Source: an uncultured Pelagibacteraceae bacterium
GTDB taxonomy: Bacteria; Pseudomonadota; Alphaproteobacteria; Pelagibacterales; Pelagibacteraceae
Direction: 5' to 3'
Length of the DNA stretch: 64,000 nt
Assembly (NCBI GenBank): GCA_902583635.1
Contig: CACHWJ010000002.1
Location: 37,237 to 101,236, forward strand
Below, piece after piece: positions 51,174 to 61,047 of this stretch. Under the pieces are notes generated by a model. That model ran no database searches. It saw only the letters and a list, made by a program, of their open reading frames with translations, and was not told the origin of the DNA. The position numbers and the translations under genes are program-made. Within the stretch, counting starts at the first letter, position 1. Every line of letters starts with the position of its first letter.

Positions 51174-54026
51174 TTAATTTAGTAAAGGCTTTAAAAATTG
51201 ACCAGTGTAACTTTCTTTAATTTTAGACACTTCCTCAGGTTTACCTTCTGCGATAATTTTACCACCTTTTACGCCGCCCTCAGGACCCATATCAACAATA
51301 TAGTCAGCAGTTTTTATTACATCTAAATTATGCTCAATTACAACAACTGTGTTACCAAGTTTTACAAATGTGTGTAGAATTTCTAAAAGTTTTTTAATAT
51401 CGTGTTGATGTAGACCAGTTGTTGGTTCATCTAAAATATACATTGTTCGTCCTGTAGATCTTTTTGATAATTCTTTAGCAAGCTTAATTCTTTGAGCTTC
51501 ACCACCCGAGAGTGTTGTTGCTTGCTGACCAATCTTAATATAGCCCAATCCAACTTTTTTTAATGTTAATAATTTTGTTTTAATATTGGATATATTTTCA
51601 AAATATTCGCATCCCTCATCAACGGACATATCTAAAACATCTGCAATACTTTTACCTTTAAATTTAATCTCTAAAGTTTCTCTATTGTATCTAGTTCCTT
51701 TGCATTCGTCACATTGAATATAAACATCAGGTAAAAAGTGCATTTCGTAAGTAATCACACCGTCACCCTCACAAGCTTCGCACCTACCACCTTTAACATT
51801 AAATGAAAAACGTCCTGGTTTATAACCTCTTGTTTTAGATTCTGGCAAACTTGTAAACCAATCTCTTATTGGGCCAAAAGCACCTGTATAGGTTGCTGGA
51901 TTTGATCTTGGTGTTCTTCCTATGGGTGATTGGTCTATATCAATAATTTTATCAATTAATTCAACACCCTTATAACCTTTAAAAGCTTTTGGAGCTTTTT
52001 TTGCTTTATTATTAAGAGTCAAATTTAAAGCATGAAAGAGTGTTTGTAATATTAGTGTAGATTTTCCACTTCCAGATACACCAGTAACGCAAGTGAAAGT
52101 TCCTGTTGGAATCTTAAGATTAACATTGTTTAAGTTATTTCCTGTTGCACCATTGATTTCAACAAATCGTCCATTTTTAGCTAATCGTCTTGTATTTGGA
52201 ATATCTATTTTTTTTTTATTAGCAAGATATTGTCCAGTGATACTATTTTTATCTTTTTTAATCTCATCATAAGTCCCTTGTGAGGATATTTGACCACCAT
52301 TAGTACCTGCTTCTGGCCCTAAGTCTATGATATGATCTGCATTCTCCATAGTTTCAGTATCATGTTCCACAACTATTACGGTGTTACCTAAATCTCTTAA
52401 TCTTTTAAGTGCATTAATAAGTTTGACATTATCTTTTTGATGTAAACCAATTGATGGCTCATCTAAAACGTAAAGAACACCTGTTAATCCTGAACCTATT
52501 TGAGAAGCTAATCTTATTCTTTGAGCCTCACCACCAGATAACGTTCCAGACTCTCTAGATAGAGTTAAATAATCCAAGCCAACATTTAACAAAAAATTTA
52601 ATCTTTCATTTATTTCTTTTAATACATGTTCCGCAATTTTAAATTGCCTTTTGTCTATATGATTTACTAAATCTTTAAACCATTCTGCTGCATCAAATAT
52701 TGACTTTTTTGTTACTTCACTAATATTAAGATTATTTATTTTTACACATAATGCTTCTTCTTTTAAACGATCTCCATTACATGCTTCACAAGCAGTATCA
52801 GATTGATATTCTGCTATAGCCTCTCTTTTCCATTCACTATCAGATTCTAAAAATCTTCTCTCAAGGTTGTTAATTACACCTTCAAAAGTTTTTTTGTAAG
52901 AATATTTTTCGTAACCATCATCATAATTAAACTTTATTTCATCTTCATCTGACCCATAAAGAATAATATCTTTTATTTTTTTTGGAAGTTTTTTCCATTT
53001 TTCATCTAAAGAGAAGCCATAATGCTTAGCAAGTGATGAAAGTGTTTGAGCATAATATAAAGTGGTAGATTTTGACCAAGGTTCAATAGCACCATCAGCA
53101 AGACTTTTTCTTTCATCTGGTACAACAAGATTTGGATCTACATTTAATTTCATACCAATACCCTCACATTCTTCACAGGCTCCATAAGGACTATTAAATG
53201 AGAATAATCTTGGTTCTATTTCTTCAATTGTAAAACCGCTTTCAGGACAAGCAAATTTTGTTGAATAAATTAATTTTTCTAATTTTCTATGTTTTTGAGG
53301 CAATGTTTCATCTTCATATTCAACAAAAACTAATCCATTTGCAAGATTAACAGCTGTTTCAATACTTTCAGCTAATCTATTTCCTAGCTTTGAGTTTAAA
53401 ACGATTCTATCAACCAAAACTGAAATATCGTGTTTAAGCTTTTTGTCTAGATTGGGAGATTTTTCAATATCGTATAAAACGTTGTCTATCTTGATTTTTC
53501 TAAAACCTCTTCGTTTATAACTTAAAATATCTTTTCTATATTCACCTTTACGACCTCTTACTACAGGGGCGTATATGTAAATAGTTGACTTTTTTGGCAA
53601 TTTTTTAATTAAATCTACTATTTGAGTAATAGTTTGTGAAGTAATTGGTTTACCGGTGAATGGTGAATAAGGGATACCAGCTCTTGCATATAGTACTCTC
53701 ATGTAATCGTAAATTTCTGTAACTGTTGCAACTGTAGATCTTGGGTTCTTTGATGTATTTTTTTGTTCAATAGCAATCGCTGGACTTAATCCTTCGATAA
53801 GATCAACATTTGGTTTTTTCATTTTATCCAAAAACTGTCTTGCATATGCAGATAAACTTTCAACATATCTTCGTTGCCCTTCAGCGTAAATAGTATCAAA
53901 TGCCAAAGATGATTTTCCTGAACCAGAGAGACCTGTAATTACCACAAATTTATCTTTTGGAATCTCAACAGAAACATTCTTCAAATTATGCTCTTTAGCG
54001 CCCTTAATAACTATCTTTTTCATCAT
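51174..54026 (-). CDS. uvrA: Excinuclease ABC subunit A
   Basis: Damage-recognition ATPase of nucleotide excision repair, 950 residues. It has two ABC modules: Walker [21 protein letters not shown] near the start and [15 protein letters not shown] in the second, both signature segments [11 protein letters not shown] and [11 protein letters not shown], and zinc-finger cysteines [17 protein letters not shown] and CEACEGDG with CDECKGTRY. Two adjacent ATG codons are possible starts. It is divergent from ssb across 89 bases, the LexA-type arrangement of many bacteria, though I see no clear SOS box. Confidence 0.97.
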   Translation of the reverse strand: MMKKIVIKGAKEHNLKNVSVEIPKDKFVVITGLSGSGKSSLAFDTIYAEGQRRYVESLSAYARQFLDKMKKPNVDLIEGLSPAIAIEQKNTSKNPRSTVATVTEIYDYMRVLYARAGIPYSPFTGKPITSQTITQIVDLIKKLPKKSTIYIYAPVVRGRKGEYRKDILSYKRRGFRKIKIDNVLYDIEKSPNLDKKLKHDISVLVDRIVLNSKLGNRLAESIETAVNLANGLVFVEYEDETLPQKHRKLEKLIYSTKFACPESGFTIEEIEPRLFSFNSPYGACEECEGIGMKLNVDPNLVVPDERKSLADGAIEPWSKSTTLYYAQTLSSLAKHYGFSLDEKWKKLPKKIKDIILYGSDEDEIKFNYDDGYEKYSYKKTFEGVINNLERRFLESDSEWKREAIAEYQSDTACEACNGDRLKEEALCVKINNLNISEVTKKSIFDAAEWFKDLVNHIDKRQFKIAEHVLKEINERLNFLLNVGLDYLTLSRESGTLSGGEAQRIRLASQIGSGLTGVLYVLDEPSIGLHQKDNVKLINALKRLRDLGNTVIVVEHDTETMENADHIIDLGPEAGTNGGQISSQGTYDEIKKDKNSITGQYLANKKKIDIPNTRRLAKNGRFVEINGATGNNLNNVNLKIPTGTFTCVTGVSGSGKSTLILQTLFHALNLTLNNKAKKAPKAFKGYKGVELIDKIIDIDQSPIGRTPRSNPATYTGAFGPIRDWFTSLPESKTRGYKPGRFSFNVKGGRCEACEGDGVITYEMHFLPDVYIQCDECKGTRYNRETLEIKFKGKSIADVLDMSVDEGCEYFENISNIKTKLLTLKKVGLGYIKIGQQATTLSGGEAQRIKLAKELSKRSTGRTMYILDEPTTGLHQHDIKKLLEILHTFVKLGNTVVVIEHNLDVIKTADYIVDMGPEGGVKGGKIIAEGKPEEVSKIKESYTGQFLKPLLN

Positions 54027-54115
54027 AATTTCTGTTGCTTTGAATTAATAAAATTAATATTCAGAAGAATTGTGGTATAAATCTAATTAATTAAATAAAC
54101 AAATATAAAAATATT

Positions 54116-54565
54116 ATGGCTGGAAGTTTAAATAAAGTCTTATTAATTGGTCGTTTGGGCGCAGATCCAGAAATCAAACAAATGGTAAATGGCAAGAGTG
54201 TAGCGAGATTAAGCCTTGCAACAAGTCAATCTTGGAAAGACAAAAATACTGGAGAAAAAAAAGAAAAAACTGAGTGGCACCGTGTAGTTGTATTTAATGA
54301 GGGTCTTGTAAATGTTGTTCAACAGTATCTCAAGAAAGGTGCTCAAATTTATGTAGAGGGTCAAATAACAACAAGAAAATGGAAAGATGATCAATCTGGT
54401 CAGGATAAATATTCTACTGAAGTTGTTATTCAAGGGTATAATTCTTCATTAACAATGTTAGGAGGTGGTAATGGAAGTGGTATTCAAAATGATCCTAATC
54501 CACAAAATAATATAGAAGACACTTCTCAAATATCTAATGATATGGATGATGAAATTCCCTTTTAG
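54116..54565 (+). CDS. ssb: Single-stranded DNA-binding protein
   Basis: OB-fold SSB of 149 residues: [42 protein letters not shown] and [18 protein letters not shown], then a Gly/Asn-rich linker and the acidic tip DDEIPF that binds partner proteins. gyrA follows five bases after the stop, so both are probably co-transcribed. Confidence 0.96.
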   Translation: MAGSLNKVLLIGRLGADPEIKQMVNGKSVARLSLATSQSWKDKNTGEKKEKTEWHRVVVFNEGLVNVVQQYLKKGAQIYVEGQITTRKWKDDQSGQDKYSTEVVIQGYNSSLTMLGGGNGSGIQNDPNPQNNIEDTSQISNDMDDEIPF

Positions 54566-54570
54566 TTTCT

Positions 54571-57150
54571 ATGCAAAAATCTGAAGAGACAAAAGATAAT
54601 AATATTAAACTAATCTCAATGCATGATGAGATGAGTTCATCATATCTTTCTTATGCAATGAGTGTCATTGTAAGTCGTGCTCTACCAGATATCAGAGATG
54701 GTCTTAAACCTGTTCACCGTAGAATTTTATATTCAATGTACAAAGGTGGTTATGATTGGTCAAAACAATTTAGAAAATCAGCAAGAATAGTCGGAGATGT
54801 TATTGGTAAATATCATCCTCATGGAGATCAATCTGTTTATGATGCTCTGGTAAGAATGGTACAAGATTTTTCAATGAGCTTACCACTTGTTCAAGGTCAA
54901 GGGAACTTTGGTTCTATAGATGGCGATCCAGCTGCAGCTATGAGATATACCGAAACACGTTTATCAAAAGTTTCACAATTTTTAATTGATGACATTGAGA
55001 AAAATACCATAACTTTTAAGAGCAATTACGATGATACAGAAAAAGAGCCAAGTGTTCTACCTGCACAATTTCCAAATTTATTGGTGAATGGTGCCGGAGG
55101 TATTGCAGTAGGGATGGCTACAAGTATTCCACCACATAATTTAGGTGAAATAATTGATGGAACTTTAGCTCTTATAGGTGACAAAGATATTAAAATTAGA
55201 GAACTAATGAAACATATACCTGGTCCAGATTTTCCAACAGGTGGTATAATCATAGGAAAAGATATTATTAAACAGGGTTATAATAACGGAAGAGGATCTT
55301 TTAAAATTAGAGGTGAAGTATCAATAGAACAACAAAAAAGTGGAAGAGAAAGATTAGTTATCACTTCAATTCCTTATCAAGTAAACAAATCAGTTTTAAA
55401 TGAAAGGATTGCTCAGCTTGTAAGAGAAAAAAAAATTGAAGGAATTAAAGATATAAGAGACGAGTCTAACAGAGAAGGAATAAGAGTTGCAATTGATCTG
55501 AGAAATGGCGTTGAACCAGAAACAATTAAAAGACAACTTTATAAAAATACTCAGATTGAGAGTTCCTTTGGGTTTAATACATTAGCTATTGTTGAGGGTA
55601 AACCTAAAACTTGTACACTTAAAGATTTCTTATCAAATTTTTTATCTTTTAGAGAAGATGTTGTAATTAAAAAAACTAAATTTGATTTACAAAAAGCAGA
55701 AGAGCGTGCACACATTTTAATTGGTTTGTCCGTCTCTGTAGAAAACTTAGATAAAATTATCAAAATAATCAGATCCTCAAAAACTCCAGAAGATGCAAAA
55801 GGATCTATATTAAAAACTAAGTGGAAAATTAATAAATCTCAAAAATTAATATCATTAGTTGAAGGCAAAAAAGGTAAAAACTTATATTCATTGTCTGAAC
55901 CACAAGTTCTAGCTATTTTAGAGTTAAGACTTCAAAAATTAACAGCCCTAGGGATAAATGAGATTGAAATTGAGATTAAAAAACTAGCTGAATTGATTGC
56001 TAGATTTAAAAAAATTATATCGTCAAAAAAAGAGTTGTTAAAAGTTATCAGTGATGAACTTAAGAATATCAAAGAAAAATTTGCTGTACCAAGAAGAACT
56101 AAAATTATTGATGCAGTTTTAAATTATGATATTGAGGAAACAATTCAAAAACAATCTGTAATCATTACAGTTACACTTCAAGGCTATATTAAAAGAGGTT
56201 CTTTAGATGGTGTTAAGAAACAAAAAAGAGGCGGTAAAGGTAAATCTGGAATTACAACAAGGGATCAAGACTCTGTTATACAAACATTATCTGTAAATAC
56301 ACATACTTCTGTTTTGTTTTTTTCAACTGAAGGATTGGTCTATAAGATAAAAGCTTGGAAAATACCTGAAGGATCATCTTCATCTAAAGGAAAATCTTTA
56401 TTTAATATTTTGCCATTAAAAAGTCATCAGGCAATCAGTTCTATTATGCCAATGCCAGAAGATGAAACAGATTCTAAAAACTATCAAATAATTTTTGCTA
56501 CAGCCTTAGGAAAAGTTAGAAAAAATAGTTTAGATGACTTTTCATCAATTAACGCATCTGGAAAAATTGCAATGAAATTAGATAATAACGACAAGATAGT
56601 AGGGGTTAAAATTTGTAAAGATGATCAAGATGTAATTTTAAGTACAAAATTTGGTAAATGTATAAGGTTTGAGGCAAAAAAATTGAGAATTTTTAAAGGA
56701 AGGTCGTCAAAAGGTATTAAGGGAATTGAATTAGCAACAAATGATCAAATAGTTTCTTTATCAGTGATTGATAGTGATAAAATTAGAAAAAATGCAAAAA
56801 AATCTAAAGATGAGAAATCTGAATTAAATGCAAAAGAAAAATTTGTTTTATCCATAAGTGAAAATGGATTTGGTAAAAAAACTTCACATTTTGATTACAG
56901 AGTCACTAATCGTGGAGGTAAAGGTATTATTGGAATTGTTAATTCACCAAGAAATGGAAACATCACGTCATCTTTCCCTGTTTATGAAGGTGATGAAATT
57001 TTAATATCAACTAACAAAGGTAGAGTTATAAGAGTTGCTGTTAAAGAAATCAGAACTGCTGGTAGAAATACACAAGGTGTTAGAATTATTAAATTATCTG
57101 GTGAAGAAAAAGTTGTATCTGCTATTAAAATAGATGATAACTTGATTTAA
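54571..57150 (+). CDS. gyrA: DNA gyrase subunit A
   Basis: Type II topoisomerase subunit, 859 residues. The catalytic Tyr is in [44 protein letters not shown] and [14 protein letters not shown] are intact. The C-terminal beta-pinwheel (about 510-859) contains the GyrA box QKRGGKG that wraps DNA, which marks gyrase rather than topoisomerase IV. Quinolone-region positions read as the common sensitive form around [12 protein letters not shown], with Ser to Ile/Val changes not assessed. Confidence 0.96.
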   Translation: MQKSEETKDNNIKLISMHDEMSSSYLSYAMSVIVSRALPDIRDGLKPVHRRILYSMYKGGYDWSKQFRKSARIVGDVIGKYHPHGDQSVYDALVRMVQDFSMSLPLVQGQGNFGSIDGDPAAAMRYTETRLSKVSQFLIDDIEKNTITFKSNYDDTEKEPSVLPAQFPNLLVNGAGGIAVGMATSIPPHNLGEIIDGTLALIGDKDIKIRELMKHIPGPDFPTGGIIIGKDIIKQGYNNGRGSFKIRGEVSIEQQKSGRERLVITSIPYQVNKSVLNERIAQLVREKKIEGIKDIRDESNREGIRVAIDLRNGVEPETIKRQLYKNTQIESSFGFNTLAIVEGKPKTCTLKDFLSNFLSFREDVVIKKTKFDLQKAEERAHILIGLSVSVENLDKIIKIIRSSKTPEDAKGSILKTKWKINKSQKLISLVEGKKGKNLYSLSEPQVLAILELRLQKLTALGINEIEIEIKKLAELIARFKKIISSKKELLKVISDELKNIKEKFAVPRRTKIIDAVLNYDIEETIQKQSVIITVTLQGYIKRGSLDGVKKQKRGGKGKSGITTRDQDSVIQTLSVNTHTSVLFFSTEGLVYKIKAWKIPEGSSSSKGKSLFNILPLKSHQAISSIMPMPEDETDSKNYQIIFATALGKVRKNSLDDFSSINASGKIAMKLDNNDKIVGVKICKDDQDVILSTKFGKCIRFEAKKLRIFKGRSSKGIKGIELATNDQIVSLSVIDSDKIRKNAKKSKDEKSELNAKEKFVLSISENGFGKKTSHFDYRVTNRGGKGIIGIVNSPRNGNITSSFPVYEGDEILISTNKGRVIRVAVKEIRTAGRNTQGVRIIKLSGEEKVVSAIKIDDNLI

Positions 57151-57154
57151 TCTA

Positions 57155-57649
57155 ATGACTAAAATAGCTATATATCCAGGCACATTTGATCCTATCACTT
57201 ATGGACACATAGATGTAATAAAAAAAGCTTTGAAACTATTTGATAAGATTATTGTTGGTGTGTCAGATGTTAGTAGCAAAACTTATCTATTTAGTTCAGA
57301 AGAGAGAATAGAAATAGTCAATAAAGCTTTATTTAAAGATCTAAAACTAAACAAAAAAAAAATTTTAGTAGTATCTTTTAGCTCATTAACTACAGATTTG
57401 TGCAAAAAATATAAATCAAATATTATACTTAGAGGTTTAAGAGCTGTATCTGATTTTGAGTATGAATTCCAATTAGCTGGAATGAATAGAAAATTAAATC
57501 ATAATATAGAAACTATTTTTTTAATGTCAGATTTAGAAAATCAAATTATCTCTTCCAGATTTGTTAAAGAGATTGTAAAATTAAATGGTGATATTAAAAA
57601 ATTTACTACCAAAAGTACTATCAAATCTTTAAAAGAAAAATATGAATAG
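57155..57649 (+). CDS. coaD: Phosphopantetheine adenylyltransferase
   Basis: CoaD makes dephospho-CoA from phosphopantetheine and ATP. The 164-residue protein begins IAIYPGTFDPITYGHIDVI with the nucleotidyltransferase T/HxGH motif, and has LRGLRAVSDFEYEFQLAGMN and the ISSRFVKEIVKLNGD block, all typical. It lies four bases after gyrA and overlaps the following cyclophilin by eight bases. Confidence 0.96.
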   Translation: MTKIAIYPGTFDPITYGHIDVIKKALKLFDKIIVGVSDVSSKTYLFSSEERIEIVNKALFKDLKLNKKKILVVSFSSLTTDLCKKYKSNIILRGLRAVSDFEYEFQLAGMNRKLNHNIETIFLMSDLENQIISSRFVKEIVKLNGDIKKFTTKSTIKSLKEKYE

Positions 57650-58202
57650 AATTTTAATTAACTTATTTATTTTATTTTTTTTTATTACTAATCAATCAAT
57701 AGCTGAGGAGAATATAATGATTTTAAAATTAAAAGATGGAGATGTTAAAATTGAGTTATTTGAAGATGTGGCACCAAATCATGTGAAAAGAATTAAAGAA
57801 TTAGCAAATGCAGGAAAATACGACAACGTTGTTTTCCATAGGGTAATTGACGGCTTTATGGCTCAGACTGGTGATGTAAAATTTGGTAATTCAGAATCAA
57901 ATGATTTCGATTTAAGAAGAGCTGGGATGGGGGGATCTGAATTACCAGATTTGAAGCAAGAATTTAGTAGCTTACCGCATGATAGAGGTACTTTATCAAT
58001 GGCAAGATCCTCAGATCCTAATAGTGCAAATAGCCAATTTTTTATATGTTTTAAACCAGCACCTTTTCTAGACAGACAATATACTGTTTTTGGTAAAGTA
58101 ATTGAAGGAATGGATATAGTAGACAAAATTAAAAGAGGTGATGAAAGTAATAATGGATCTGTAAAAGATCCAGATAAAATCATAAGCTTCAAATCACTTT
58201 AA
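57642..58202 (+). CDS. Periplasmic cyclophilin-type peptidyl-prolyl isomerase
   Basis: Cyclophilin domain protein of 186 residues with a Sec signal peptide (residues 1-21, ending NQSIAEEN), so it folds exported proteins. Active-site segments: YDNVVFHRVIDGFMAQTGD, LSMARSSDPNSANSQFFICF, and FLDRQYTVFGKVIEGMDIVD. The gene comes just before tgt and after coaD, in one run of short gaps. PpiA and PpiB names both fit; I leave the symbol blank. Confidence 0.93.
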   Translation: MNRILINLFILFFFITNQSIAEENIMILKLKDGDVKIELFEDVAPNHVKRIKELANAGKYDNVVFHRVIDGFMAQTGDVKFGNSESNDFDLRRAGMGGSELPDLKQEFSSLPHDRGTLSMARSSDPNSANSQFFICFKPAPFLDRQYTVFGKVIEGMDIVDKIKRGDESNNGSVKDPDKIISFKSL

Positions 58203-58210
58203 TCTTTTGA

Positions 58211-59323
58211 ATGGCATTAAAAAATTTTGCCTTTAAAGTTTTAAAGAAAGATAAATTTGCCAGATCAGGTATTATTGAGACTCATCGTGGTAATATAAAC
58301 ACCCCAGCCTTTATGCCTGTTGGTACACAAGCAACTGTTAAAGCTTGTACAATTGATGATATTAAAAAAACTGGCTCTCAAATAATTTTATCCAACACTT
58401 ATCATCTAATGATAAGACCTGGTGTTGATCGAATTAAATCTGCTGGCGGGTTACATGAATTTATGAACTGTGATTTACCAATTTTAACAGACTCTGGTGG
58501 TTTTCAAGTAATGTCTCTTTCAAAACTAAATAAAATCGACCGTGAAAAAGGTGCAATCTTCAATTCACACATTGATGGCAAAAAATTTTATTTAAGCCCA
58601 GAAGAAAGTATAAGAATTCAATTAGGTTTAAATTCTGATATCGTTATGATCATGGATGAGTGTCCAAAAAAAACTAACGATTATGATTTAATAAAAAAAT
58701 CTATGGATCTCTCATTATATTGGGCTAAAAGATCAAAAAAGTCATTTGGTACAAATCCACATAAAGCGTTATTTGGTATTGTTCAGGGGGGACTATTTAA
58801 AGATTTAAGAATTAAGTCATTAAATGAATTAATGAATATAGGTTTTGATGGTTATGCTTTAGGAGGACTTGCTGTTGGGGAAACACAAGAGGAAATGTTT
58901 TCAGTTTTAGATGATGTTAAAGAGTATCTACCTGAGGATAAACCTCACTATCTAATGGGTGTTGGTACACCATCAGATCTTCTTGGAGCAGTAAAACGCG
59001 GTATTGATATGTTTGATTGCGTTTTACCAACAAGATCTGGAAGAACTGGCCTTGCTTTCACCTGGGAAGGAAGAATAAATATTAAAAATAAAAAATTTCA
59101 AAACGATAATACACCACTTGACTCTAATTGTGATAATTTAAGCTTGAATAAGTATTCTAAAAATTATCTGAACCATCTTTTTAATACGAACGAAATTCTA
59201 GCATCAATGGTTTTAACTCTTCACAATATCAACTTTTATCAAGAATTAATGTCCTCCATTAGAAATAATATAGAGTCTGGCACATTTGATAAATTTCATG
59301 ATAAATACATTGATAAGTTGTAG
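58211..59323 (+). CDS. tgt: Queuine tRNA-ribosyltransferase with degenerate zinc site
   Basis: TIM-barrel enzyme, 370 residues, which exchanges the wobble guanine for (pre)queuosine base in tRNA. The substrate-site Asp is in LTDSGGFQVMSLSK and the nucleophile Asp in FDCVLPTRSGR; the substrate loop has GLAVGE. Seen directly: of the zinc ligands C-x-C-x2-C plus His, Cys307 and His338 remain, but the second and third cysteines are Asn309 and Leu312. The surrounding fold (NKYSKNYLNHLF, NEILASMVLTLHN) is otherwise normal. It is probably folded without zinc or with altered metal binding. Confidence 0.93.
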   Translation: MALKNFAFKVLKKDKFARSGIIETHRGNINTPAFMPVGTQATVKACTIDDIKKTGSQIILSNTYHLMIRPGVDRIKSAGGLHEFMNCDLPILTDSGGFQVMSLSKLNKIDREKGAIFNSHIDGKKFYLSPEESIRIQLGLNSDIVMIMDECPKKTNDYDLIKKSMDLSLYWAKRSKKSFGTNPHKALFGIVQGGLFKDLRIKSLNELMNIGFDGYALGGLAVGETQEEMFSVLDDVKEYLPEDKPHYLMGVGTPSDLLGAVKRGIDMFDCVLPTRSGRTGLAFTWEGRINIKNKKFQNDNTPLDSNCDNLSLNKYSKNYLNHLFNTNEILASMVLTLHNINFYQELMSSIRNNIESGTFDKFHDKYIDKL

Positions 59324-59407
59324 TATCTTTTTAATAATGGCATAAATTGACATTTGAAAAAATAAAATAAATCTATATATAACAATCATTCAGTTTGAAT
59401 AAATTGG

Positions 59408-59483
<76 letters not shown>

Positions 59484-59491
59484 TATTTCAA

Positions 59492-60319
59492 CTAAATTGT
59501 ATTAATAGGCGGATAATCTAATAAAACTTCATTTATTTTTTCATTTAAATCTTTAATTCTATTATCTGATGATGGGTGAGTGCTCATAAATTCAGGGGGC
59601 TCCTTACCTTTATTAAGTTTTTTCATTCTTTCCCAAATTTTTACTGTTTCTCTAATGTCATATCCAGATAGAGATGAAAATATCATTCCTAAATAGTCAG
59701 CCTCACTTTCTTGTTTTCTATTAAAAGGATTTAAAATCCCCAACTGTGCCAATAAACCAACAGTATTCATGCCTGTTGTTCTGTTAATATCTGATAGTAC
59801 TCCCCCAGACGCTATATCAATTATTCTTGTTCCTACATTTAATAAAGTTCCTCTACTAGCTCGTTCAACTGAATGTTTTGCAACTGCATGTGCAATCTCA
59901 TGACCCATCACAGCAGCTAAACCATCCGTATTTTTTGTTGCATCAAGAATACCAGTGTATACAGCAATCTTTCCACCTGGCATGCACCAGGCATTTCTTA
60001 CTTTTTTTTTATCTATTAAAATATAATCCCAATCAAAATTTGCAGTAGGATCATTTAAACCCTCTCTATCAAAATATTCAGATATTGAATTTTCCATTTT
60101 TCTTCCAATTTGCTTAATTTCTTTAAGAGTTTTTTTATCATCACTCATTTTTTCTTTTTCTTTAATTTTTTCATAAATTAGGGCTGCTTGAGCATTAAGC
60201 TTGGCTTCAGAAACTATTTTTAATTGTTTTCTCTCAGTAATTGGTGCTGACGTACATGATGGCAAGAAATATCCACAACAACTACAACCAACATAGGATA
60301 AAAATTTTCTTCTATTCAT
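59492..60319 (-). CDS. M48-family metalloprotease, probable Tat-exported lipoprotein
   Basis: Zinc protease of 275 residues. The signal reads MNRRKFLSYVGCSCCGYFLP followed by SCTSAP: a twin-Arg RRKFL motif, a hydrophobic stretch and a lipobox-like Cys. The metal motif HEIAHAVAKHSVERAS and the third ligand in ESEADYLGMIFSS are intact, as is the GGKIAVYTGIL segment of the family (BepA/LoiP type). It probably acts in outer-membrane protein quality control. Co-occurrence with tatABC in the window fits Tat export. Confidence 0.88.
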   Translation of the reverse strand: MNRRKFLSYVGCSCCGYFLPSCTSAPITERKQLKIVSEAKLNAQAALIYEKIKEKEKMSDDKKTLKEIKQIGRKMENSISEYFDREGLNDPTANFDWDYILIDKKKVRNAWCMPGGKIAVYTGILDATKNTDGLAAVMGHEIAHAVAKHSVERASRGTLLNVGTRIIDIASGGVLSDINRTTGMNTVGLLAQLGILNPFNRKQESEADYLGMIFSSLSGYDIRETVKIWERMKKLNKGKEPPEFMSTHPSSDNRIKDLNEKINEVLLDYPPINTI

Positions 60320-60350
60320 AAGTGTATAAAATTGATAATACTAGATATTT

Positions 60351-60428
60351 ATGAATCTTAATAACAAAATTTTAATTGTTTTATTTATCATTGCAATTAT
60401 TTTTGTTATTTACGCTAGTTATAAATAG
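60351..60428 (+). CDS. Possible 25-residue single-helix membrane microprotein
   Basis: ATG AAT CTT opens a 25-codon frame ending in TAG. It encodes MNLNNKILIVLFIIAIIFV and six more residues, a near-perfect membrane helix. It lies in the 113-base gap between the M48 gene and the DUF502 gene, ending four bases before the latter's ATG, as a leader gene would. No clear Shine-Dalgarno is visible, so it may be chance in T-rich DNA. Confidence 0.35.
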   Translation: MNLNNKILIVLFIIAIIFVIYASYK

Positions 60429-60432
60429 AAAC

Positions 60433-61047
60433 ATGGCTAAAAAAAATTCAAAAAAATCAATATCTTTAACATTAAGAAATTATTTTATAACTGGTGTAGT
60501 TGTTTTAATACCCATTGGATTTACATTATACCTTAGTAAAATTCTTATAGGTATATCTTCAAACTTAATACCAGCAAATATTAATCCTAATAGTTATTTG
60601 CCTTTTAATATTCCAGGTGTTGAAATATTAATTTCAATCATATTTATTACTTTTGTTGGAGGTTTGTCACTTTCTTTTTTTGGAAGAAGAATTTTAAAAT
60701 TAATTGACGACTTGTTTAAAAGAATTCCTTTTTTAAGAACTGTTTATTCAGCAATAGTTCAAATGACAGAAACATTTTCTAAAAAAGATGACAGTCAAAA
60801 AAGTGTTGTATTAATCGAATATCCCAGAAAGGGAGTTTGGGCTGTTGGTTTTGCAACTAAAGAAAATACAGGTGAGATGGCTCAAAAGACTAATAAAAAA
60901 CTAATTAATGTTTTTGTACCCACAACTCCAAATCCTACAAGTGGTTTTTTACTTATGTTTCCAGTTGAAGATGTTATATATTTAAATATGTCATTTGAGG
61001 AGGCGTCAAAATTTATAGTGTCTGCAGGGACTTCTACAAAATCTTAA
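60433..61047 (+). CDS. DUF502 family membrane protein
   Basis: A 204-residue protein with two membrane helices (ITGVVVLIPIGFTLYLS and ISIIFITFVGGLSLSFFG) and a soluble C-terminal domain with IPFLRTVYSAIVQMTETF, PRKGVWAVGFATKE and VPTTPNPTSGFLLMFP, the hallmark blocks of DUF502. I chose ATG 60433 (MAKKNSKK); an earlier in-frame start would overlap the microprotein frame. The function is unknown. It lies beside recG, convergent with a four-base overlap. Confidence 0.88.
   Translation: MAKKNSKKSISLTLRNYFITGVVVLIPIGFTLYLSKILIGISSNLIPANINPNSYLPFNIPGVEILISIIFITFVGGLSLSFFGRRILKLIDDLFKRIPFLRTVYSAIVQMTETFSKKDDSQKSVVLIEYPRKGVWAVGFATKENTGEMAQKTNKKLINVFVPTTPNPTSGFLLMFPVEDVIYLNMSFEEASKFIVSAGTSTKS

Noticed and set aside
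54027..54115. SOS/LexA box between uvrA and ssb
   Set aside because: No GTTC-N7-GTTC or CTG-N10-CAG-like site is readable in the 89-base gap.
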